Assembly: GCA_000733415.1 (NCBI GenBank)
Contig: KL662191.1
Span: 3,679,643-3,743,642, forward strand
Reading direction: 5' to 3'
DNA length: 64,000 bases
DNA from: [Leptolyngbya] sp. JSC-1
GTDB taxonomy: Bacteria > Cyanobacteriota > Cyanobacteriia > Elainellales > Elainellaceae
In this document: piece after piece, positions 44,709 through 53,708 of the stretch
Layout: every line of letters begins with the position of its first letter
Numbering within the stretch: the stretch's first letter is position 1
The notes under the pieces: generated by a model
Told to the model about the DNA's origin: nothing
The model's database searches: none
The model's input: only the letters and a program-made list of their open reading frames with translations
Translations under genes and position numbers: made by a program

Positions 44709-44816
44709 AGACCTGTGGATCGCAATTAGGGGACCGATTGAGTTAAATAGCTGCTCTCAATAGTAATCCAACAGGAGCTGAGTCGTTTTGAAGATTAGCG
44801 GAAGATAACGTTTAGA

Positions 44817-45485
44817 TTATTGAATCTGGTTGAAGACCATCATCATTACTATTAGCGATAGTGTAATCGCACCTGTAACCATGAGGTCGCTTCGACTTGA
44901 GGTTGGCTGAGGAGCGGGCTGGAGCCAGAACTGGATCGTTTTTGTGACAAACGGCATTACGGTCCAGGTGAGAATCGAACTGGAGATAACATTGTTGACG
45001 AGCATCGCGCTAGCCAGGGACCAATCCTGCATGATGCCCAGCTTGGCAAATAGCAGCGTTTGCACCATTACCGTTGGGTATAGGCCGAGAATTACTGCCA
45101 AATTTTGCTTCCAGGCCGGTGCTCCCAACCCCACCTGATCGGAGTTTTTTTGGCGCGAAAACCAACCTTCCAGTCCGGTTTCAAACGATTTGAATTGGTA
45201 GGTTTCAAAAAACTGCTGACCTTCTAGCAGCAGCGCTTCTCGCGTATCCGACTTCAGCCATTCCTGCAACTGCTCAGGAGACTCAAAGTGCATAATTGAA
45301 TACCACTTCAGCTGATGGGCATTGACGGGCGGGCAGAGATCAGTGCGAATATAGCCTCGAAACTGGCGGGCAGTTCGTCTTAGTCTGGAATGCCAGGATT
45401 GGAATGCCGCAGCCTTGTCCTTCGGCACAATCGACTCAAAAATCAGGCTGGCATGGTGGGATCGATTAGACTGTAAACTTAGCAT
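44817..45485 (-). CDS. ABM-domain protein fused to membrane segments (paralogue 2)
   Basis: A 222-residue protein: an ABM-like domain (about 10–110: SLIFESIVPKDKAAAFQSW, GYIRTDLCPPV, LKWYSIMHFESPEQLQEWL) followed by QNLAVILGLYPTVMVQTLL and two further hydrophobic segments. It is a close paralogue of the gene at 19067–19855, lacking that protein's extra 40–50 N-terminal residues. The two share the linker FETGLEGWFSRQ (FSTGLEGWFSHQ in the other). The ATG at 45485 is the first residue of the conserved part. It is transcribed alone, with an inverted repeat 42–73 bp upstream. Confidence 0.77.
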   Translation of the reverse strand: MLSLQSNRSHHASLIFESIVPKDKAAAFQSWHSRLRRTARQFRGYIRTDLCPPVNAHQLKWYSIMHFESPEQLQEWLKSDTREALLLEGQQFFETYQFKSFETGLEGWFSRQKNSDQVGLGAPAWKQNLAVILGLYPTVMVQTLLFAKLGIMQDWSLASAMLVNNVISSSILTWTVMPFVTKTIQFWLQPAPQPTSSRSDLMVTGAITLSLIVMMMVFNQIQ

Positions 45486-45526
45486 TGGTAGAAACTCGAA
45501 AATATAAAAACTAACAATTCAACGGC

Positions 45527-45558
45527 TTTTGCTTTACTTAAAAGATAAAAAAGCAAAA
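45527..45558. promoter_or_regulatory. inverted repeat upstream of ABM paralogue 2
   Basis: TTTTGCTTT (45527–45535) and AAAGCAAAA (45550–45558) are exact complements in an AT-rich stretch before the start at 45485. It could be an operator or leader hairpin. Confidence 0.35.
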
Positions 45559-45773
45559 TGCATCATTTGCTACATTTTTATATTTTTCTTTTATTTCCCC
45601 AATCACATCGCGCCTTGGGCGGAACTTCTGTTAGCCAATACATCTACCCTAATGTAGAGTAGAACATAGATTGGACGTAGAATTAAATAACAGGCGGTGC
45701 ACAGTCCTTCTCCCTTAGATATATTCTTATAGATACACAAACTGGGCAGTAAAAACAATTCAAGAAGCATAGT

Positions 45774-46481
45774 CTAAGAAGCGTATCGGTCTCTAGAAAA
45801 CAGCCCAAATAGTGGAGCCAGCAACATGCCAAACACAAATCCACCGGCGTGTGCCCAATAGGCGACCCCTCCTCCTTCCGCATTCATATTAGTAGGCACG
45901 TTCAGACTAGCAACGCTAAAAAGCGCCTGCTGAAAAAACCAGAAGCCCAAAAAGAAAATGGCCGGTATGCGGACGGTAAAGAAGAAGAAGCCCAAGGGCA
46001 CTAAGGTGGTAATTTTTGCCTTTGGAAATCGCAAAATGTATGCTCCCAAAACACCAGCAATCGCGCCACTCGCTCCTAGTGAAGGAATTGTTGAATCCAT
46101 TGAAAAGAACCAGTGGGATAATGCTGCCAGAGCGCCGCAGATGAGATAAAAGAGCAAGAATCTGAAGTGGCCCATCTTATCTTCGATGTTGTTGCCAAAT
46201 ATGGCCAGGAACAGCATGTTGCCTGCAATATGCAAAATACCGCCATGTAAAAACTGTGAGGTAAACAAGGTCATTAGCTCTGGCAACAGCAAGCTTGTGT
46301 CTCCGCTGTTGAAGGCAACCGTTAAATCCTTAGGGACTACAGCATAGCGGAAAAAGAACTGTTCCAACTCCGCTACCGGCAGACTAAGTTGGTACAAAAA
46401 CACTAAAACGTTGGCCAGAATCAGCAGATAAACTACATAGGGAGTAGTTTGGGTGGGATTGTTATCGGTAAGAGGAACCAC
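45774..46481 (-). CDS. rhomboid-family intramembrane serine protease
   Basis: A 235-residue membrane protein with six or seven hydrophobic segments. The catalytic Ser is in LGASGAIAG (about 115–123) and the His in WAHAGGFVFG (about 208–217); the HGGILHIAGNMLFL loop and helix 2 signature is also present. It would cleave membrane-bound substrates within the bilayer. GTG 46481 has AAGGA about seven bases upstream. It diverges from DUF389 across a 687-bp gap. Confidence 0.92.
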   Translation of the reverse strand: MVPLTDNNPTQTTPYVVYLLILANVLVFLYQLSLPVAELEQFFFRYAVVPKDLTVAFNSGDTSLLLPELMTLFTSQFLHGGILHIAGNMLFLAIFGNNIEDKMGHFRFLLFYLICGALAALSHWFFSMDSTIPSLGASGAIAGVLGAYILRFPKAKITTLVPLGFFFFTVRIPAIFFLGFWFFQQALFSVASLNVPTNMNAEGGGVAYWAHAGGFVFGMLLAPLFGLFSRDRYAS

Positions 46482-47168
46482 AATAATCCTTCCTTGTTCG
46501 CAACGGAGACTCGTTTACCTTCGGCTATTAGAAGCTGTTTGAAAAGAATCTTGTCGTCTGGATTCGCCCCCCAAGTCTCCCACTAGTAGGGGACTTTGAA
46601 CAGCGACGGTTCGGGAAAGTCCCCCAGAATGGGGGATGTAGGGGGCTTTCCAAACGGATTCTTAGAGCGGGTGACCGCTGATTTGAACCCAAATCTATCA
46701 GTCTCTTGCCATTGTAATTGCCTAATTCTATACTGGCAGGTTTTTCCATAACAGCCTGTAGTCTAGGTGGATAGGCTGATGAGGAAGATGGGTCACCGAG
46801 GAATGTTGTCTATAAGCTGCGCTGGCTAGTAAATTCTGCTCAGTTTAGCCTCTGTAGCAAGAGAGATATTGGTTCAAATGGATTTGCGCCCTTGCTGAAT
46901 TGGTTCCTAAACGGCGGTTAGGCTGGGAGAAGTCGCTGCCCATCTGCAACGGCTGAAGGTAAACAGTTGGTTAGCCAATCAACTTTGATTAGCATGATCC
47001 TAGGCCAAGAAACAAATCAATCGAGGACCTAATCAAGATAAACAAATTAGCACTTTCAGTGCCTTGAAAGGCGACTAATCCCAATTCTCTAAAGATCGGA
47101 TAACTTTGAGCTGAATCAATTTCTTAAATTATTATCCACAGAATCTCAACGTAGGAGGGAAACAGTTA
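46482..47168. other. long intergenic region between divergent genes
   Basis: 687 bp. It holds the dispersed element at 46530–46668. Beyond that (46870–46990) there are short open stretches without start or ribosome site, which I do not call genes, and then the DUF389 promoter. Confidence 0.5.
46530..46668. repeat. MITE-like dispersed element with imperfect inverted ends
   Basis: About 135 bp. The ends CTGTTTGAAAAG and CTTTCCAAACGG are near-complementary, AAGAATC (46544–46550) matches GATTCTT (46657–46663) inversely, and the interior holds GGACTTT/AAAGTCC and CCCCC/GGGGG hairpins. There is no coding capacity. It looks like a small non-autonomous repeat. Confidence 0.5.
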
Positions 47169-48176
47169 GTGAATAATATTCGAGATCGATTTCGTCACTT
47201 CAGGCAAAGAACAGCAACACCCGTCCAACTAGAAAAGCTTCAGACCGAGCTGCTAGCTGAATCAACGCTAGACTCCTCCTACATTGTGCTAATTGTGGCC
47301 TCCTGTGCTATCGCTACCTTTGGCCTCCTGGCTAACAGTACGGCTGTGATTATTGGAGCGATGATTATTGCACCGTTGATGCTGCCGATTCGCGGTTTAG
47401 CCTTTGGTGCCTTGGCGGGCAATGTTGATCTGTTTCGGCGGGGCTGGGTGGCTGTGGCAGTAGGCACCTTGTTGGCAGTGGCAATTTCTTACAGTTTGGG
47501 GCTACTGGTCGGGTTGCCTAGCTATGGGAGTGAAGTGCTGTCACGCTCAGAGCCAACCCTGCTGGATTTGGGAATTGCGGTCACTGCTGGTGGGGTGAGT
47601 GGCTACGCCAAGGTGCAGCCTAAGATCTCTGGCAGCTTAGCCGGAACTGCAATTGCTGTAGCCTTAATGCCGCCGGTCTGTGTGATCGGCTTGGGGTTAG
47701 CGCAGGCCAACGGAGCGCTCAGTTTAGGGGCGTCTATTCTCTATTTGACGAATTTGCTGGGCATCACCCTGTCCTGCATGTTCACCTTCCTCTTATCGGG
47801 CTGTACCCCCTTGCACCGGGCACGCAAAGCCTTGAGTTGGACGCTGATTTTAACTGGAATTCTGCTGATTCCGTTGGGGATTAGTTTTGTGCGTCTAGCC
47901 CGACAAGTTCATCTAGAGGCCAACCTAAGACGGGCGCTGCTGAACCGAACCATCACCTTTCAGCGAGTGCAGTTACTAGACAGTCGAGTCAACTGGGTGG
48001 CTCACCCCCCCGAAGTGCGGCTGAGTGTCCGTGTTAAAGAAGCGATTACCCCTAGACAGGTTGTACTCCTAGAGAAGTTCCTGGAATCAGAAATGGGGCA
48101 ACCCTTTAGATTGATTTTTGAAGTGGGAGAAATTATAGAAGTCACCAGAGAAACTGAAACTGGAGAAATAGAATAA
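47169..48176 (+). CDS. DUF389-family membrane protein
   Basis: A 335-residue protein with a short cytosolic N-terminus, about seven hydrophobic segments (40–240) and a soluble C-terminal domain (about 245–335). The family signature is LANSTAVIIGAMIIAPLMLPIRG and later SGSLAGTAIAVALMPPVCVIG. DUF389 is widespread and without a proven function; transport has been suggested. GTG 47169 is preceded by the strong AGGAGGG. It stands alone. Confidence 0.88.
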   Translation: MNNIRDRFRHFRQRTATPVQLEKLQTELLAESTLDSSYIVLIVASCAIATFGLLANSTAVIIGAMIIAPLMLPIRGLAFGALAGNVDLFRRGWVAVAVGTLLAVAISYSLGLLVGLPSYGSEVLSRSEPTLLDLGIAVTAGGVSGYAKVQPKISGSLAGTAIAVALMPPVCVIGLGLAQANGALSLGASILYLTNLLGITLSCMFTFLLSGCTPLHRARKALSWTLILTGILLIPLGISFVRLARQVHLEANLRRALLNRTITFQRVQLLDSRVNWVAHPPEVRLSVRVKEAITPRQVVLLEKFLESEMGQPFRLIFEVGEIIEVTRETETGEIE

Positions 48177-48444
48177 AGCAGTGAGCCGCTGCTACTGGAA
48201 AGCTCAAGATCATTTCTGCAGTCTCATCATTCTGTTCAACTATCATGCAATTTTTGTAAATAAATGGGCTTTCTACATTGGCGCAACTTTTATACCAATC
48301 TCAATTAATGATCAATTGGTATATCGATCAGTGAGGATAGTAGGAATGCAACTAGATACGCTATACAAGCAATCTGAGCCAATTCAGCAATTATATGATA
48401 ATCATTGACTATCGCTGCTCAGAATAATACACTTACTTTCACGC

Positions 48445-48489
48445 AACACTTTCACATACAACACTTTCACATACAACACTTTCACATAC
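48445..48489. repeat. 15-bp tandem repeat, 3 copies
   Basis: AACACTTTCACATAC is repeated three times exactly and is followed by AACAT. Confidence 0.9.
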
Positions 48490-48504
48490 AACATGGCCTG
48501 CAGA

Positions 48505-48790
48505 CTTTCCCAGCAGGGCAAGATGTCCGCACTACGTCTACTGTTTAATCTAGTTTGTTTAATCTACAGCCTTCAGGCTAGTGAAGTACGAAAAACGGGG
48601 GGCAGGGGCAGTGCCCCTGCGTGGAGGCGAAACCCCCACACCCCCTATACCTCACATGAGTGAAAAACGCTGTAGTTGACCTACTTAGTTCAAGTTACTA
48701 AGGAGAGCAGTAAATGGTGAATAGTGTTTCGGTGGGGGGTGGGGGGTGGGGGGTGGAGGGTGTGAGGGGTGTGAGGGGTGGGGGTTGACT
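48505..48790. repeat. dispersed repeat related to the one at 43.6–43.8 kb
   Basis: It shares the order of words AGATGTCYGCACTAC, GACCTACTTAG and a GGGGTG-rich run with the element between the amine oxidase and hydrolase genes. Here only one G-rich arm is present. Confidence 0.55.
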
Positions 48791-48872
48791 ATAAAGCGCT
48801 CGGGTTAGTAACGAGAATGGTGCTTCAAAACTGGCTGAAAAGCAATCACCATTCAGAACAGTTGCGCTATCT

Positions 48873-50639
48873 CTATTCCTCGTTCACCAGCCCAGAATAA
48901 TTTAGCTGGGAAGATAGGGTAGAGGGCTGACTGCGCCAAAGCAATTCTAGCTGAGTCGCTGGTATGGTTAGGTACAGCACATCTCCTGGATTCAATTCCA
49001 GGTCGAGGATGTTCCAACCGTGGGTGGTTTGATGTTTGGTTTCGATGTAAAGGGGAACAAAATCCACCTCCATCGCCGCATCTTTGACGCGCTTACCGCA
49101 AAACGGATGGGCTGGAGTAATGATGGTGGCTAGGGCGACCCAGAGAATATCTGCCGTCATGCCGTTACCGAGGATCCGTCCGCCCAGTGCTGCAGCTGCA
49201 AACGAGGGGGCTGCCAATTCGGCAGGGCTAAACACGGCCTCAAAGTCAAACACGCGCTGGGCCAGGGGCGCAAATTGGGGATTTTGGTTGCGCACAATCA
49301 CCGGCAGCTTGGCCGATAGTCCCTTCGCAGTCAGGGCGATTTCTAGATTTGCTACATCATTGCTCGTGACGGCTAACAGAGCTGCGGCCCCTGCTGCATG
49401 GGCCGTTTGTAGCGTGGCAGCCAAGTTGGCATCTCCCTGAATCACAGGTACTTTGAGGGCACGGGCCACATTCAGAAACCGATTGTTTGGATCGCGTTCA
49501 ATAGCTACAACTTCACAGCCGCTGGCATGCAGCTGACTGACAATCTGAATTCCAACCCCGCCCAAACCACAGACGATGTAATGATGGCGATGGGGTACGC
49601 GGGCCGTATTCCAGAACTGTTGTAGTCTTGTGCCTAGGACAAAGTCATTCAGCAATGCGTAGAAAATACCGACGACTGCCGCACCTACCAGCATCAGCAT
49701 CACGGTGAACAGTTTAATATCTGCTGGAGCTGTTTCGACCACATCTTCATTACCGCCAGCACCGGTGATCAACCCAACTGAGAAGTAGAGCGCATCGACT
49801 AGCGAAGTGTGCATGCTAGCTGCTGTGTAAATCAGGGTTGAGCCAATAATCGTGGTTAGCAGGACCAGCGAGATCCAAATCGTCGGCCGAATATGCTGCT
49901 GAAAATAGCGAATGCCTGTAAACAAACCAATCAGTTTTTGCCGGAGGTTGCGCTGGCTAGTATGGACCTGGGGCTGGGTGGCAATAATCAACCGATCGCC
50001 GGGTTGCAAATGTTTGCCGCACACAACTGCCGAAACCAAATCCATCCGGTTGCGAGCGGGTAGATAATAGATCAGCATGCGGGAGCGCTCTTCCCACAGA
50101 TCGCTGAGTTTGCGCCCTCGCCAGGGGTGGCTGTCGTCAATGTACTCTTCCCGAATCGGCCAGGTTTGGTTAAACAAGCGCAACTGCCCAATTGCCCGAC
50201 TGCCCAATGCGGCAAAGGCAAACACTGGAGCCGCCAAGGCCGCCACGCTCATGGAAAAATGGTCCGGCAGGGTGTGATCTAACCGATCGCCCAAACTGGC
50301 ATTAAACAAGCGATTGACAATCCGAATTCGGGGATTCAGGACTCGCGCCTGTGTCAGCACCGCCAAGTTCAAGGCATCGTCACTGGTGGCCAGCACCAGC
50401 GTATGGGCCTCGCGGATGCCAGCAGCCAAAAGCGTGGAAGCAGCCCACAAATCCCCAATCACAATCTCGTCTCCGGTCTCTACCTCGTGATCGGCTAGGG
50501 GACGATTGTTGATGCCCACCACAATTGCGCCCTGCTGCTTCAGTAATCGAAACACTTGGTAGCCCGCGCGACCAAGCCCACAAACGATAATGCGGGTTTT
50601 CATAACCTCTGGAACATCAGCATCAGGCATAGCGCCCAT
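48873..50639 (-). CDS. RCK–pore–RCK channel-like protein with atypical selectivity filter
   Basis: A 588-residue protein. An N-terminal NAD-binding RCK/TrkA-N domain (CGLGRAG at 20–26) with a TrkA-C-like part (about 160–230) is followed by two membrane segments (252–275 and 310–334) and a second RCK domain (CGLGGVG at 357–363) with a C-terminal TrkA-C-like part. The position of the potassium filter TVGYG reads ITGAGGNED (291–299), so ion selectivity is open to question. ATG 50639 has AAGGAG immediately upstream; ATG 50603 and TTG 50684 are alternatives. It is transcribed alone. Confidence 0.85.
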   Translation of the reverse strand: MGAMPDADVPEVMKTRIIVCGLGRAGYQVFRLLKQQGAIVVGINNRPLADHEVETGDEIVIGDLWAASTLLAAGIREAHTLVLATSDDALNLAVLTQARVLNPRIRIVNRLFNASLGDRLDHTLPDHFSMSVAALAAPVFAFAALGSRAIGQLRLFNQTWPIREEYIDDSHPWRGRKLSDLWEERSRMLIYYLPARNRMDLVSAVVCGKHLQPGDRLIIATQPQVHTSQRNLRQKLIGLFTGIRYFQQHIRPTIWISLVLLTTIIGSTLIYTAASMHTSLVDALYFSVGLITGAGGNEDVVETAPADIKLFTVMLMLVGAAVVGIFYALLNDFVLGTRLQQFWNTARVPHRHHYIVCGLGGVGIQIVSQLHASGCEVVAIERDPNNRFLNVARALKVPVIQGDANLAATLQTAHAAGAAALLAVTSNDVANLEIALTAKGLSAKLPVIVRNQNPQFAPLAQRVFDFEAVFSPAELAAPSFAAAALGGRILGNGMTADILWVALATIITPAHPFCGKRVKDAAMEVDFVPLYIETKHQTTHGWNILDLELNPGDVLYLTIPATQLELLWRSQPSTLSSQLNYSGLVNEE

Positions 50640-50806
50640 TACTCCTTCATTGTTGGTGAGACGGTAATTTGGGAATGTAGCCAATCAGACGGAGTGACAA
50701 CATTTTTTGGAAAACTGGCGATCTATTGCCCAGCCTATTTCACCGAACCTGGATTTTGCGGGAACAATAGGGAAGATTTAACCCTTTCCCATGCTTTCCT
50801 AGATCT

Positions 50807-51130
50807 ATGGCTCGTAAATTTGCGCGTATCTCTGCCAAAATTAGCACCATGCCTCGGCTCAAATCTGAGGCCACTACCCATTTGGAGCTGTACAAACTTC
50901 AGATTGAAAGGCAGCGCCTTCAGCAAGAAATGGAAACCATCGAACAGCGTCGGCAACAAATTCTCGATCGGCTGTCGGTCCTCGATATGCAAGTTGCCCA
51001 GTTGGATAAGCAGTCGGATAAACGGTTAGGTAAGACAACACTAAACCACGCTTCTGAACAGAACCCTGCTGCAGCGGCTAATCCATTTGGCTCAAGTGAG
51101 GCATTCAACACGCTGTTTTTGGAATACTAA
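50807..51130 (+). CDS. GvpV-like small coiled-coil protein
   Basis: A 107-residue protein. Its N-terminal block RISAKISTMPRLKSEATTHLELYKL and following coiled coil (ERQRLQQEMETIEQRRQQI) resemble the gas-vesicle accessory protein GvpV of cyanobacteria. No other gas-vesicle gene (gvpA, gvpC, gvpN) is in the window, so either the cluster is elsewhere or this branch has another role. The C-terminal 35 residues are low-complexity. It is convergent with the ZIP-like gene. Confidence 0.5.
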   Translation: MARKFARISAKISTMPRLKSEATTHLELYKLQIERQRLQQEMETIEQRRQQILDRLSVLDMQVAQLDKQSDKRLGKTTLNHASEQNPAAAANPFGSSEAFNTLFLEY

Positions 51131-51198
51131 CCTGATCGGCTTTTGGAATACTGAGCTGATCAGCCTGAGCTGTGCCAAGCTAACCGCTAATGGAAGCG

Positions 51199-51984
51199 CT
51201 ACAGCCCTAACAAAATTGCTGCATAGCTACCTGCACCTAAGGCAAAGGCCCAGAATCGGCTTTCCCGCTCTTCGGGCAGTTCTTCTTTCAAGACGTTAAG
51301 CACAACGCCGCCAGCCAGAAACGCAAACAGAACGGCAATGGCCGCTTCCGAAAGCTTTGTGCGGTTACCGATAGCCCATCCGGCAATGATGGCTGCGGCC
51401 AGAATCCACCGACCGAGTTGGTCGTATATCTTTTTGTGGTGTTCGCGGAGGCCATAATCATTCACGACAAAATGCAGCGCCATCGCGATGGTGAAAAATA
51501 GTAGGCTGGTTAATCCCGGCACTTCCCGATGCAGCAACAGATAGCCAATCAAGGCGTTGTAGAGCGCAAATGAAACTATGTGCAGCCAAAATACCCCTGT
51601 GCTGGTGACATCGCCACTTCCATTGGTTTGGTTGCGCTGTCGAGACACTTTGGCTACTCGCTCTAGTCCATAAAATAGGGCCAGCCCCACTAAGGCCACT
51701 AGATAGACATGGTGTTCTAGGAATGCTAGCTCTGGATTTGTATCTCGCTGGAGCGTTTCCTGGATCGTGCGCTGAGCCTCACTCAAGTCGGGCAAAATAT
51801 GCACAAACACATAGGCAACTGAAACACCGCTACTGAAGGAAAGCCAACGGCTGCGAGGGGCGGATTGCAAAAATCGCAAGCGTCCGGCAAACAGATGAAT
51901 CAGCCCCAGCCCCGCGGCTAAACAGCCGGTCAGTATAACTAGTTCAACCGAGGGAGTAGGGGTTTCCGAGATCTCGGTCAGCAT
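51199..51984 (-). CDS. ZIP-like integral membrane protein
   Basis: A 261-residue protein with about eight hydrophobic segments. Features recalling ZIP metal transporters are SFSSGVSVAYVFVHILPDL (a His in a helix next to small residues), LHFVVNDYGLREHHKKIYD with several His, and FLAGGVVLNVLKEELPEE. The classic ZIP HxxxE helix is not clear, so metal transport is inference. Start ATG 51984. It is convergent with the coiled-coil gene, with a 68-bp gap. Confidence 0.55.
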   Translation of the reverse strand: MLTEISETPTPSVELVILTGCLAAGLGLIHLFAGRLRFLQSAPRSRWLSFSSGVSVAYVFVHILPDLSEAQRTIQETLQRDTNPELAFLEHHVYLVALVGLALFYGLERVAKVSRQRNQTNGSGDVTSTGVFWLHIVSFALYNALIGYLLLHREVPGLTSLLFFTIAMALHFVVNDYGLREHHKKIYDQLGRWILAAAIIAGWAIGNRTKLSEAAIAVLFAFLAGGVVLNVLKEELPEERESRFWAFALGAGSYAAILLGL

Positions 51985-52415
51985 AGATTTGTACAGTTGA
52001 TGCCTTTCACTTCTAGCGTGCTGGAATTTGAACTGAGGCGAGTCTGCCTGTGAGTTGATTTTTGGTTCCGCTCTTGTTCATGGTTCTGCAATGCCGCGCG
52101 CGACCGGGAAGACAATCTCTATCGAGCTGGATATGGTTGCACGAACGAGGTACGCATCAAGGTTGAGTGTGCTCGCATAGCCTGTACGTGGAAGCGAGCA
52201 GGCATCCGGCCCTGACTACTACGGTAATAGCCGGCTTGGGTGTCGTGGTTTGGTTATTGACCACTTCTGTGAGCCGTGGCTATTAGATTCGGTTGGTTTG
52301 GTTGAATGCCTGAGCACCCCTTTTCCTTCGCAAGGACGAGGATGATCTGGATGGGTTTTGACTACAGTGCAATTAATTACAGCAATTCGTTGCACTAAAC
52401 CAGTACTTGACACCT
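51985..52415. other. intergenic region between divergent genes
   Basis: 431 bp holding the promoters of the ZIP-like gene and topoisomerase IB. No gene or clear structured element was found. Confidence 0.4.
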
Positions 52416-53585
52416 ATGGGGCGCGCAGGTCAACAGCGAACAGGTCAGCAGGGAACCGGTCGAAAGCGAACCGTTCACAAGCGAAACATCCACCGACAAA
52501 TTCAGTCTATTGTCAGCTCCGATCCGATCGAGTCGGCTGAAGCCGTAGGGTTGCAATATGTGACCGATGCGTCTCCGGGGATTCGGCGGCAGCGCAAGGG
52601 AAAAAATAAGTTTGTCTACATCGGGGTAGATGGTCAGCCGATTCGCGATCCAGATGAGATTCGCCGGATTGAATCCTTGGCGATTCCGCCGGCCTACGAA
52701 GATGTGTGGATTTGTCCCTTACCTAACGGGCATCTGCAAGCTACTGGGCGAGATGCAAAAGGCCGCAAACAGTACCGTTACCATGCCCTCTGGCGCACAA
52801 TTCGCGATCAGACCAAGTTTACGCGCATGATTGTATTTAGCCAGTCGTTGCCAACGATTCGGCAGCGGATTGAGCAGAATTTATCGCTTCCCGGTTTACC
52901 GAAGCAGAAGGTGCTGGCGGCAGTAGTGCGATTAATGGAACTGACCCGGATTCGAGTCGGAAATGAAGAATATGCTCGTGCAAACCAATCCTATGGTCTA
53001 ACTACGATGCAGGACGAGCATGTGGATATCAAGGGCGCTAAAATTCGCTTTTGCTTTCGCGGTAAAAGCGGCGTAGAACATGACATTGAACTCAACGACC
53101 GTCGCTTAGCAAAAATTGTTAAACGCTGTCAGGATATTCCAGGCCAGGATTTGTTCCAGTATATCGATGAAGCAGGTGAATACCAGACTATTAGCTCTGG
53201 AGAGGTTAACGATTATCTGCGAGAGATTTCCAGTCAGGATTTTACAGCGAAAGATTTTAGAACCTGGGCCGGAACGGTATTAGCCGCTTCTCATTTGGCT
53301 GAAACCGAACTGTGCACTTCCGAAACCGCAGCAAAGAAACAAATCACCGAAGTGGTCAAAATTGTGGCGACCCATTTGGGCAATCGGCCTGCTACCTGCC
53401 GGAAATACTATGTCCATCCCGCTGTTTTTGAGGCTTATTTGGATCAGACCCTGTATGAGGTGATGCAGCAACACGCAGACCAAGTGATCGAGGATCAACA
53501 TGCCCTGCGGGCTGAAGAACTGGCGGTAGTGAAGCTGATCGAGCAGCAGCTTGTGCGGGAGCTGGAGCAAAAACTAGCGAGCTAG
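52416..53585 (+). CDS. DNA topoisomerase IB (poxvirus type)
   Basis: The enzyme relaxes DNA through a 3'-phosphotyrosine link. The 389-residue protein has a basic, low-complexity N-terminus (1–30), the N-terminal clamp with YVTDASPGIRRQRKGK and IPPAYEDVWICPLPNGHLQATG, then the catalytic domain with LMELTRIRVGNEEYA (first Arg), FRGKSG (Lys), the FRTWAGTVLAA segment, and the nucleophile Tyr in CRKYYVHP. ATG 52416 is the first ATG, but the true start may be later since the first 30 residues are repetitive. Bacterial TopIB occurs sporadically and may have spread laterally. Confidence 0.93.
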   Translation: MGRAGQQRTGQQGTGRKRTVHKRNIHRQIQSIVSSDPIESAEAVGLQYVTDASPGIRRQRKGKNKFVYIGVDGQPIRDPDEIRRIESLAIPPAYEDVWICPLPNGHLQATGRDAKGRKQYRYHALWRTIRDQTKFTRMIVFSQSLPTIRQRIEQNLSLPGLPKQKVLAAVVRLMELTRIRVGNEEYARANQSYGLTTMQDEHVDIKGAKIRFCFRGKSGVEHDIELNDRRLAKIVKRCQDIPGQDLFQYIDEAGEYQTISSGEVNDYLREISSQDFTAKDFRTWAGTVLAASHLAETELCTSETAAKKQITEVVKIVATHLGNRPATCRKYYVHPAVFEAYLDQTLYEVMQQHADQVIEDQHALRAEELAVVKLIEQQLVRELEQKLAS

Positions 53586-53708
53586 CAGCCTACAGGGAGT
53601 AAGGCATTAGAGCAGACAATTTGCACGATCGGGAACCTTAGCGTAGCTGCGATCGTATAATCATTCAGCTCAAGCGAGTTCAGTTCGTGGTTGAATGAGG
53701 AGTGCAGT

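Larger units (their letters stand above)
48177..48872. other. repeat-rich intergenic region
   Basis: About 700 bp without a supported gene. In order it holds: a Fur-like word TGATAATCATT near 48396; the 15-bp tandem repeat (48445–48489); AGATGTCCGCACTAC (about 48520), shared with the repeat at 43.7 kb; a perfect GCAGGGGCA/TGCCCCTGC hairpin near 48602–48620; GACCTACTTAG (about 48678); and a G-rich run (48730–48785). Confidence 0.6.

Noticed and set aside
46870..46990. Short coding-like stretches (for example VAAHLQRLKVNSWLANQL)
   Set aside because: Stops interrupt every frame, with no start or ribosome site; at most a decayed remnant, too weak to list.
48181..48408. 75-residue frame after the DUF389 gene
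   Set aside because: No ribosome site, no recognisable domain and composition unlike neighbouring genes; it runs into repeat-rich sequence.
48390..48410. Fur-box-like word TGATAATCATT
   Set aside because: Only a partial match and no gene start follows within a useful distance.
48714..48788. 24-codon ORF with AAGGAG ribosome site, made of Gly/Val/Arg codons
   Set aside because: It consists of the G-rich dispersed repeat; the ribosome-like site is part of the repeat context and the peptide is low-complexity.
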